Both the position numbers and the translations under genes were made by a program. A stretch of DNA of 64,000 nucleotides from Atherinomorus stipes (taxonomy: Eukaryota; Chordata; Actinopteri; Atheriniformes; Atherinidae): contig JALJCO010012618.1 of the NCBI GenBank assembly GCA_023101725.1, forward strand, positions 1 to 64,000, read 5' to 3'. Shown one piece after another: positions 48,332 through 60,300 of the stretch. Position 1 is the first letter of the stretch; each line of letters opens with the position of its first letter. The notes under the pieces are model-generated. The model made no database searches. It was not told where the DNA came from and was given only the letters and a program-made list of their open reading frames with translations.

Positions 48332-51300
48332 CTGTTGGGGGAAGAAAGCTGGGTCAATACGTGGGAACATGAAACTGCTAATGTCATAGCATAGCTTGGG
48401 AATAGCAAATTTTTGTACTCACCAGAAACAGAAAAAAAAAAAACTAACTACATTTATAAATAAATAAAAGCAGCGGGGACAGCTGGCAGATTATGTCAGA
48501 GGTAGTCATGCAGCTGCTGCAGAAAGACTTGCAATGTGGTTTCAGAACAAAGGCTAGCTCATTATGCAGTGTTGGATTTTAAAAAAAGGGAACGTTTAGA
48601 AGTGTGTTTGTATGCTTGGGCCCTGTGTATGCATGTTCGGTTTGGATATTGCCCTGAAGGTAGCGAAGCGAGCTGGAAAATCACTGTAGATACCTCAGAT
48701 CTGTTATCAATTGTGTTGGTGTCAGTAGACACACTGAAACAGGACAGGCCTTCAGATGTTAAATGAACCACTGCATGAATGAACACACTCACACACACAC
48801 ATACTCACCATTGTCTGTGTCTGAGTTTGGGCTGATGTGACGTTTGTTGGTGCACATGCACTCTAAGTGATCCTCCAGCCTCACCTGCACCTCCCTCAGC
48901 TTCGGCCGCCGCCGCACGTACTCCACTTTTGCCACCTGAAAGAGACAGAGATGAGGAATTCAGACAAGAATATCTTTTCTTCAAAATCAAAACCACAACA
49001 GCAGCTCTGCCACAGTGGAATGAAAGGTGCTTTTATCTGCTCAGGAAGAAGCCACAAATATTAGCATGTCCTGTTATTAAGCTTACAACCTGAGCTTGTA
49101 CAGGTATCACTAAAACTATGTATTGTTGCAATTTTCAAATGTTAAGATTATACAGTACTTCCTGTTCAAGACCTCACGAATGCTTATGTGTGCCAAATTA
49201 AGCATCACAAAACCCAGTGTTTTCTTTGGTCAGTCTTGTATCTTCCCATATTAACTGGTAGTGCAATATGAGTGCCTAAGAGAGTAATATTGTCAAATGA
49301 TACAAAATTAGATAAGCAGATGAAAATGTGTGCTTACAGTTTTGTATTTGATATACTTACAACCCTTATTAGATATCAGATTAACACTGCAGCAAGTCTG
49401 ACACAAATCAAGCACCTACATAATGACTTGAGCGCAGCAGCCTTGGGGAAAAGATTGCATGTGCACCCAGGTATGATGTTCCCATCAATGGTAATTGGAG
49501 CAATGACAATATGAATATCCAATCAGTACAATCCAGTTGTGTTCTTATTGTGGTTAATATGCAAGACTAAACGCAAAACCTCATCCTAATTATCTTTCCT
49601 TTTGTCAGTGTAAAGGTGAAAATATATTTTAAATGTAAATACAAGGGGTGGGACTTTAATGACTTAATTACGATTAATTAATAAAATATTAATGCGTTAA
49701 AAATTTTAACACATTTAATCGCAGTTTACATTAGGAGCAAAGCAGAACCTTTGTTAGGGCCAATGTTCTGATACAACTAATTACACTGATGGACAAAGCA
49801 AAACGCTGCAACTTTGTTGCTGTATTTAGCAATTTGTCAGACCCCGCTGATAATATTTTTTAAGAAGCTGGCAAAATGTCTGGTGAGATTTTCTGGTGTT
49901 AGTGGAGACTTTTAGAGACAAACTTGAAAGAAGGTGTTGTTTACTTGCTTCTGTTAGCTGCAGGCGCTAATCCAGGCCCCTCCCCCATCCCCAAACACAA
50001 ACTAAAGGCTGTAGAAAGCATCAGACAACAGTACATATACACTTCTGCTCCATAACCCGGAAAATAAAACTGATCATCAGATATTAAAGGAATAGTACAC
50101 TCACAGAATGATGTGCATTCATTTTCTACTCACCGTCATGCTGAGCAAGACTATGGAGCACTATTTGAAGATCTCAAATGCAGCCGGAGATTGGGAAGCT
50201 TTTCGTTATCGGACGACTGTCATATAATGGAGTTCACCGGCGCTCAACACAAAAAGGTCCACAAAAGTCCACAAAAACTTGTCAATATTCCTCCATACTG
50301 CTCGTCCAATGTAATCCAAGTGTCCTGAGTGGGTAGCGTCCATAATTTACTCGAAACGACGTCATTTAGTATATTTTTAGAGCCTAAACAGTAGAACATC
50401 TTACTTTGACGAAGCACGCACATGCGCCTTCATGAAACTACGGAAGCCTCAGTGTTCAGACCCTACTCTGCCGATAATGCAAGCATAGAAGAAGAAATTT
50501 GCTGTTTACATTGTGGTAAGAGCGAATGAGATGCAGACAATTCGGGACAAACACAAGAGGGGTTGGCTATTGATTTTTAAAAAAAGAAAGTAAGAAAAAG
50601 AGAACGCGCAATCTTGTCTGCCACGGCTTCCGTAGTGTCATGAACTCGCAGGGGCATGCTTTGCAGCAGCTAGATGTAGTATTGTTTAGGCTATAAAAAT
50701 ATACTAAGTGATGTCGTTTTCAGTAAATTATGGACGCTACCCACTCAGGGCACTTGAATTACATTGGACGAGGAGTATGGAGGAATATAGGGGATTATCA
50801 CGCTTCCGTGTTCCGAACTTCCGGTTTGAAACACTTAGAGGGCCACTTCCGGCCCAGTTCAATGTCCCTGCTTTACTTCGTAGATAACGTGAATAAACGG
50901 CAACCCTACTGAAATTTTCACGGATTCCAGACTGAAGTGATACTAAGGAAGAAGTGGACTAAAGCGATCGATTCGCCGCGGTGAAGGGCTGAACTTTATA
51001 ATAAAACACACGTTTGTTTGTCGCCGGTGGGGCACAACACCGGCACTTCACAGCATGCTAGCATTAGCCAGCTAGCGTTTACTGACGTGCTTAACATGGT
51101 GCGTCTTAAAACACACAAACATCTGAAAATCGGGTCTGTACCTCCCCGTTTCCAGTGGAACAACTGGGGACTGCCAAGAAAGGAGACGCTTTCAGATGCT
51201 TGTGTGTTTTCAGGCGCACAAAGTTAGGCACGTCATCAAGCTGGCTAATGCTAACCTGCTAACAGTAGTCCGCCAGCTACTACTCTGTTAAACTTTGTTA

Positions 51301-54300
51301 ATCGGATAAACGCTAATGCCAAGTTTTCACTCCAGACTGGAGTAATGCTAAGGAAGAAGTGGATCAAAACGACCGATTCGCCGCGGTGAAGGACTGAACT
51401 TTATAATAAAACGACACACGTTTGTTTGTGGCCGGCAGACTGCGCAGTCGTGTTTGCAGGTTAGCATTAGCCAGCTCGATAACGTGCCTAACTTTGTGCG
51501 GCTGAAAACACACAAGCATCTGAAAGCGTCTCCTTTCTTGGCAGTCCCCAGTTGTTCCACTGGAAACGGGGAGGTACAGACCCGATTTTCAGATGTTTGT
51601 GTGTTTTAAGATGCACAATGTTAAGCACGTCAGTAAACGCTAGCTGGCTAATGCTAGCATGCTGTGAAGTGCCGGTGTTGTGCCCCACCGGCAACAAACA
51701 AACGTGTGTTTTATTATAAAGTTCGGCCCTTCACCGCGGCGAATCGATCGCTTTGATCCACTTCTTCCTTAGTGTCATTTCAGTCTAGAATGAAAACTTG
51801 AGTATGTTTGGAGTTTATCCGATTTAAACAGTATAACAGAGCAGGAACGGCTGTCGTTAACATGGCCCGGAAGAGGAAGTGCCCAAAATCCGGGAACTTC
51901 CGGTAAGCGTGATAATCCCCTATTGACAAGTTTTTGTGGACTTTTATGGACCTTTTTGATTCAGTCGCCTGTGAACTCCATTATATGAATGTTGGGGGAA
52001 AACAAAAACCTATCCGATCTCCGGCTGCATTTGAGATATTGAAAAACTGCTCCACAGTCTTGCTCAGCATGAGGGTGAGTAGAAAATGAATGCACATCAT
52101 TCTGTGGGTGTACTATTCCTTTAATGCCGCTTAATGAAAAGTGTGGACAGAAACATTGAAAAATAAAGTACTGTAACATGTTTTAGGCTCCGTTTTTAAA
52201 ATAGTGAACTTAAAATGTATGTCTGTTCAGTTCTGACTAGTAATAATTTTTATTTCTTTCCCTACTTTTTAAAAAAGTTGAAATACAATTAAATGCATTT
52301 GGTCAGACAATGATAGATTTTGAATTTACAATATTAATGTTTGTGTCAATTAATTGATTCAGTTGTCCTCAATTTTTTAAAATAAAGTCCCACCCCTAGT
52401 AAATGCATATTGAAGCCAAGCCATTAAAATATTAAATAGTTTTATTTGATCATTCTTACATTCCTCAAAGTGAAACTAACTGGGGCTTGCTGTGCCATAA
52501 CAACAACAGAAAAGTTATCTTTTCCCACTCACATGTTGTGGGGTGCTGTGTTAATCCAAGTCTTATACAGAATTTGATTGGCCAGTAAAGCTAATTAAGA
52601 AAAAAAAAACTACATATTGGTAGACAATTGCTAAATGTTACTACAAAAAGTTACAGATTCTAAAGCTTAACATTAATCCACCACATATAGGATCTAAACA
52701 TTCATGGAGATCACCAAGGTGCGCATCCAAGATTAACGTAACCAATCCCAGATCTTATTACAGTAAATGTGAAATATTTTTACCATCTCTGCTGTTAACT
52801 TGTTGTATTGCTAAGTGTCCGGGAAACAGAGCGCTTCTCATTGGTACCTATCAGAAAACTGCTTCTGTACCTCTAACCCACTGTAGACAGATTGTGTCTT
52901 TCACATTAGCAACAACATTGCAATTAAATGTGCTGCAAATGTGCAGTGCTAGTGCTGCTCACAGTGCTTTCCTGGAACGTGTTATCTATAAGTAATTTCA
53001 CAGTACAGTGTCAACACACCGGTCTGTCTGGTCTTGTTTGGAAGAATGAATTGCATTCACACTGACAAGAGACTTGATTTCATTGACATTAAATGATGCA
53101 TATTCTTTTTTTGTGTCAACACACGCCACACTTGCTCCCAACTCTGAACAAGTGAACGCAGCTGCTGAAACAGACGGTCTTATTTGCTCTGGAACATGTT
53201 TACACAGAGAAATTGACTAAACCAGTGACACAAAACATGCTATCGTAGTTTGTGCTTCATGCTCACATCACTGACATGGTGCCAAGTCAGTGGAGCTCCA
53301 GGTGTGATTGCCCAAACATTTCTGCTTCAAGTCTGAACAAACTCAGAAACAGCCAGGCTGAAACTCAGAAGCAGGAGCAAGGAGGTTCAGCTAAGGTGAG
53401 AAGTTTCTAAAGCATTCTTTCCACAATGATCTGTCTTTCAGGGCATGATGACATACGGTGAACCCTGACATGCTGCAATGAACTGCTTAAATACACTATC
53501 TGAACAGCTATGCAGCTGTCTCTACATAGCTATATTAAAATGCAGAGATGAAAAGCCGACTGAGGTAGAGACAGTCAAAATCGAAGAATCACTTTGGTCA
53601 TTTAACAGTTCCCTCTATCACTGGCAACTAGCAAGTGAGGAGAAACATTAACGTGCAGGAAGAAACCCTGGTCTACTTCTACTGAAAAATTTGTTTAAAT
53701 TCATTTCAATGATAGAGTAGAAGTAAGGCAGGTAAAGTCTTACACATCCTGTATGCTATGAAATATAGGCGTGTGAGGGTGTTACAGTAGTAGGGACAAA
53801 GGTGCAAGCTTGTTGCACCATTGTGAAACCCAAGATAGTAACAAGAAGTAACAGTAAAGTATTTGTGAATTCATTCAGCAGCTCTGGCTGATAAAAGTTG
53901 GAGTGTCTGTTGCAGTGTCTTCTCCACCCAAGCCAGTCAAGGCAGATGGCCGCCCTCCCTGAGCCGGGTTCTGTCTGAGGTTTTCCCTCCACGTTAAAAT
54001 GGTGTTTTTCTTCCCACTTTTGCCCCGACTCCGTGCTTGCTCAGGATGGGGGATTGGACCGGGTCAAGTCAAGATTGAATCCGATATGTTGGTTTCCTTA
54101 GCTTGGCTATTATGAATTGGCTCAAATCCATCTGTCTGTGAGGTGCTCTGAGATGACACTGTCGTGAAAGCAAATAAAGTTAAGTGGAATTAAAAAGGAT
54201 TCATGACGTCTCATCCCACTGTATACGTACACTCCAAATGCATGTCTCATCATTAGAGCCTGGATTTTCAGGCAATCAGGGCCTGTGACCAATCTGTATG

Positions 54301-57300
54301 GCCATGTGAAACAGTTTGAAAACTTGTTTCAGAGTGTAGATCGCAACTGGGTGCACAGTGATGGCATGTCATGACTGTGCATTCCCAATTAGTTTATGAA
54401 ATACATAAATAGCATAGGACCTAAAACTGAGCCTGGGGATCACATAGTTTAAACATTGTTGGGTGGGTCTGATGTTTGGAACTGTAGCCACAATGTGTCA
54501 CAACAACTAATCCAATGCAAGATCAGTAAATCTATTTGATTGTCTGGTGCTTGCACTGTAACTTGACAAGTTGAACTATTTGCAGCTTTTCGCTGTTTGC
54601 TATGCAAGTAAAGCAAAGGAAAGCACAAGAGCTAGAATTGAATCCTGCAACTCAAGGAGTCCCCACATTTAGCGGGATTAGAAAAGAAGTTGTGAATTCT
54701 TGAGATGTGTGAATCCTAGTGTAGTTTATAGGCAAACTTTACAGCTTTTTGATGCTTGACTGGCAAGATACATGCGGGTTCACCATTCTAACCCATTTGT
54801 CTTTGAACTTAAAGGGCTGCTTTATATATTCATCCACAATGGTGCTTTAGTTACTCTATTTCTGTAAGAATATTATCATTCCTTAGATCATTTTCTGTAA
54901 CACTTGTCCAATTCAGGGTCACGGCGGGGGTGGGGGGTGGGGCGTGCTGGAGCGTGCTGGAGCCTATTCCAGCTATTATTAGGGGCAATTTAGAGTGATC
55001 AATTAACCTAACATGCACGTCTCTGGATGGTGGGAGGAAGCCGAAGTACCCGGAGAGAACCCACGCATACACGGGGAGAACATGCAAACTCCGCACAGGA
55101 AGGCCGCTGTTGGAATTGTTCGAACCCCCTCCCCAGCTGGAACTTGAACTAGCAAACTTCTTACTGTGAGGCTGCAGTGCTAACCACCACATCACAGGTG
55201 TGCAGCCCTGGAAGAATGTTACAAATAATATTATCAGATATAATAATAATAATATAATCAGGAAAAATCACAGTCAAAAGAAAAAAGAGAAATGACCTTG
55301 CTCTTTATCTATTAATGAAAATGAGCCAATACTATATACAAGCCTCTTAACTAAGAGTTAAATTTCATCTATTGCATTTCATGGCCTGGTGATGGCCTAG
55401 AGTAGATTTCTGAAAACATCAGTCTATAGTTGTGGATCTCCATTAGGCTGGGAAAGGTTGCTAAAACCATCTCAGAAGAGTTTAGGTATTACCAAACCAC
55501 AACAAGGAAAATTGTGTACAAGTTTAGATTGTTCAAGACCACCGTTACACTTCCCAGGAGCAAGGTTGCCAAAACATAAAGTCTTGCACCTGGGGACCAA
55601 TCAAACAAACTCCACCAACACAGAATCGAGAGGAAGCATTATGCACTGAGGCCAAAAAGCAAGGCTGTTTACTATGGTTAAAAAAAAAAAAAAAAGCTAC
55701 AGTTTAAGCAGGTGGCCTATTACTGGACAAAGTAGGCCTGATCCAGAGGAAATGGGATGCTCAAAAGGAGAGAAGGGAACTGTTGTGCATTCTTTAAAAG
55801 CTGGCATGAATCATGTTTTCTACCTGTGCTGATTGAGACCCCGAGTTTGGAAATCCAAAACCCTCGAATTACTGTTGCCACTGCTTAGCATAGGTTAGCT
55901 TTCACAGTAATGCATCTCCAAGACCCTGAACATTAACTACAGAGGTATTTCTCCACAGTCTTAAACCTGAAGTCACAGACTCTGATCCCACCTGCATCAT
56001 GTGTCAGATACCCCACATGTACATTTCATGCAATGGTTTAGATATCAGTGCCCACATTATCTTACTTTTGCTCTCATTGTTGCACATTAACACACCACCT
56101 GAACCTCGGTCTTGCCATTCTCCCCCTGGCTGCATGTGAGTGCAGTTGCAGTCGTGACCGCTTACCCTCCGATGCTGGATCTCAGCACATGTGAGTGACT
56201 TTATTTTTGATTTCCTCTGTAAGCGGAGTCCTTTCATCTGAGATTGCATTTCAGCAGACCAAAGCACAGAAAATCAAACTCCTTTTCTCCCTCTTGACCT
56301 CTGGCAACACTTTCAATACCTATCTTCATCTCTACATCTACTCTTATTTCCCCCATCATTCACTCTCAACACCCTCTATTCAGTATCCAAATTTTGTTTA
56401 TTTCTTTCCTAGTATTTGAGCAAGTAGACCAGAGTCCACATGTCAACTTCTACTGTACATATTACAGAATTAGTCTGACGCTGGATGGTATTATGTAAGA
56501 AAGAGGCTTGGAACACATCCTAAAAACTGTTTTGAAAATACAAAGCACTTAAAAAGTACCAGGCAGGTAATTTGATGATCCCTCGATCATGTACAAGATT
56601 GTGTCAATGTGTTGGCAATATTCTCTTGAATGTCTTCTTGTTTTAGCAGAACACACGCACACGCACACACTCACATTTGACTTGAGTTGTCTCCAGTTGG
56701 CATCTTGTGACTGTGAACCAGTTGTGGTTTATTGAGTCTTATTTCCAGTTCTGGAGGATCTAAAGGAAGTTATTATGTTTTAAAACGAAGCAACTGCCAG
56801 ACTCTCAATCATCATCATCAACACACACACTCACAAACACTTACGCAACGGTTGAGCTGGGAGGAGTAATTGTTTTTGGCAGGTTTCGAGTATATACCTC
56901 CAGTAAGGGGCTGTTTTATGTGTGTCTGGAGGTGGTGCCACCAAAAGAAAAATAATAAAAAGATTTCATAATGTTTGTAGAATGATTACCAGTGTTTATG
57001 ATGAATGTTTAAACATGTTTCATGACAGTGATTGTCTCAAATGTGTGTGGGTTTTATTGTTTTTTATCCTAATAGTACTTTCATAGCATGCAAAGCTGCT
57101 GTATATGAGTGTTTGGACACGCATATTCAGTCTAATTTAATCGGTCCGTGTGCCCAAACCTTTGACTAGAATCTATACTTCTGATATTTATTTTCAGATT
57201 TATACCCAAAATAGACAAGAGAAATATCCACAATCCACAGTGGACTGGAGCCTTATGGTACTTTCTGCATGGTGTGGGTCTACAGGATGCTGGTCACTGG

Positions 57301-60300
57301 GGGATGGGCAATACCAAAAAATTTTCGTTGATACGATACCAGTAGTTCATGGTCATTTTCCATCAATACATTACAGACACCAATACTTTTTGTCCCTTAA
57401 AGGGACTTGAGGCAAGATTAAGAAACGAAACTCGCGACCGCCGCGACTGGCGCTTCAGGTAACTGCAGCCACGAGCCAAGCCGCCACGGGAGCGTGCACA
57501 AACTGAAGCTATAATGTTGTTTACGAACCTTTTTCTTCGTAGTTACACTTTTTAGTGTCTTTCAGTTGATCTGGATCGTTTGCTGATGGCAGAAGAATCC
57601 ATAACTATCTCTTACATTGTTTGAATTTACTGCGACCGTCTTCTTCCTGTATCAAAACTGCGGATGTAGCATCATTTGACGTCATGTCTGCAGGGCAGCG
57701 CGGTAAATTCAGCCACCGAATTGCAGCGCATTTTGCAGCACACAGCCCGTTCAAGGCAACGGAGAGAAACGTGGGTGGAAACATTGTTGGTATTTAGCGC
57801 TTCATCCCCCATTAGTATTAAAAAAAATGGACATGCATGGACATGCGTCACCTCCACTGGCTGTGTTTCCTATGAAACAATACAGAGAAGGAAGCAAATC
57901 AGGAACAGCAGTTCGCTTCCACGTCACATCGAAAAGGGCGTCGCCCACGTGGGTTTATATCCGCCCATGGGAAGGCAGGTAACCCTCCCCTCCACACCAG
58001 AAGTGAAGACGGCACAACTGTAGCTGCGAAGTTGAGAAGTTATGTTAGCTAACTGTTTGCTAGCATGGTGGAACAAACTCATTCGTGTGCTCCAATCAGA
58101 GATGCCTCATTTTTCGCGTCATATATTATGTCATTATGTCATATATTCATGAGAAAGACTGGAAAAGCCTGTTGTTTGACCACTAGCCACTCTTCTGGCG
58201 TACAAATATAGCTGGAAAACAAGCAACCAGAAGGTTTTTTTTAACAGAAACGACGCATAATGCATTCAATAATAATGGCGAACACAGCAATATTGATGAA
58301 ATGACGATGGAAGTAAATCTTTAAAGTCTTCTTCACACCCTAACTGCAGCCAATTAATCAAATGTTCTGACACAAAAATAGACAAATTAATCACCTATGG
58401 GATGGGCAGGACTGGAAAAACCCCTTTCAGGGGCTGCGAATGGCCCGTGCTTATTGGTAAATGATTATTATGTCCATCAAACTTGCCATTTGTTGCACTC
58501 CCACCCTCCTCATGTGCACGTGTGCATGCTCGCCACTCGCCGTGTACGTCTCACAGTGCAGACGAACCGAGACGAACATGACTGCTCGCTGCTCTTATCT
58601 ATGCCACTGTTTGCTCTTAAAAAGAAAAAAAGTGAGGATGTTTTACACTGCAGAAGAAGTTGGAGGTGAAATAATGTGCTCTGGAGGCGTGGTTTCGGGG
58701 GGTGTATATTTTTTGCAAATGTAGCTTGCTTAAACTGTTTTTCTAGGATCCCCTACCCTGCCTTTAAACAACTGAATTAAACAATGAATTATATTCATGA
58801 GTAAATTAAACAAAAATAAGATTAAAAATTATTTCAATTATCAAATAACTTAAGTATTGAGATTAATTAAATGTATTAAGTGGAAAATGGTCAATTAATT
58901 AATATAATAGTAATATTATAAATTCACCAAAACATAATGTGCAATAACCTGCATTTAACCACTGAAAAATAAGAAGACATCATCATCCTCACCAACAGTA
59001 GCAGCATCATCATGATCATGACTGGTTACCACCATCATGTGACAAAGAAACTTGAATCTGGCTGCTTTCACACATAATTTCATTGCCTAAAACTCTCAGA
59101 AGTGAAAACAAATTGCATGTTTTACAGTGGTCTCTCAATACCCAAAAAGTATTGAATCCAATATTTAGTGTGGCTGGTATTGAAGTATTGACTCCATGGT
59201 ATCAATATACCCATTCCTACTGATCACTGCTCTGTTTTGCTTTGCTCTGCTTTGTCTAATGAACTCTGCCAAGGCTAGTGAGGTATGGACATCCTTATTG
59301 CAGATGAGCTATTTGGAATCTCTGAGTTTTCTTGAATAATTTACTAAACTAGCCGTATGTGGCCCTTTGTTAGATCCTACCATGGAGGAGCTATCCCTGT
59401 TTACGTAACTCTTGGAATCCCAGAGGCACTCAAATCAAGAGTGGGTTTGGCACAAAAAGTGGGGAAACTCTGCTGGAAAAGTGTGAAACCAGAAGGTGAG
59501 GATTTTAATTGTAATTCTTTCTTGATCCGCTAGGGGCTGGCTCCAAAACAGAGAAATTCCCATGTTTAAAAGGCCGAATTTACAGCGGATACAAACATGT
59601 TTACAGCCTGGTTCAAAAAATCATTTTAGGTTTAATAGGTCAAGTTTACCTTCATGTCAACAGTGAGGGTGGTGAATTTTTTTGTTACTCATCCGTTTAG
59701 ATGGTATTTAATCTTGAAGTTACACATAATTAGGGGCGTGTCCTATTGATTGACATGCGGCGGACCGTAAGCCGGCCTGCCGGCCGGTGGCTTACTTTTA
59801 ATTCCTTGTTTGCTCTCAGTAAGGTCTCAGTCTGCAGCAAAGTAGCAAAATGGTGGTTTTTAGTCAGCTAATAGTCAAAGCCAACTTTATTGTCAAATGT
59901 GCCCCATGTTAGACGTACAACACAGATAAAATTACAGTCCCCTCAAACCCACGGTGCAAATAATAAAATATAATAAACTATAAGATAAAAATGTAAAAAT
60001 CTCGTCAAATCTAGCAAGTCCAAACATGTCTTACTTTTATCCCGCCGCTTGGGAGGCTAATCTTCGTTAGCCCCTGTTAGTTTCGAGTTAGCTCGGTTTG
60101 CATTTATCCCAGAGTACGTTGGCTGTCAATCATTTGCCCCCCTGTGCTCATTTTAGTATTTTCCGGGAGTGACGACACACGTGACACGGCAAGATGGCGT
60201 CAGTGGGACACGCCCAACTGACTTCACTTTGCTCTATTCAGATGTAACCGGATACTACGTCCATCTCTATTAACGATCTATGGTTTGATATCGATTTTTG

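Larger units (their letters stand above)
49646..52400. mobile_element. Outer inverted-repeat element of a three-level nest
   Basis: The left end ggggtgggactttaatgact and right end aaataaagtcccacccc are inverted. The left flank continues gattaattaataaaatatta, a fish hAT-like pattern. Without the nested insert the element would be about 700 bp. Target duplication not clear. Confidence 0.7.

Noticed and set aside
48424..48518. Acceptor/donor pair in the pdgfa intron that could be exon 6
   Set aside because: In the phase required it hits stops at once and encodes no basic residues.
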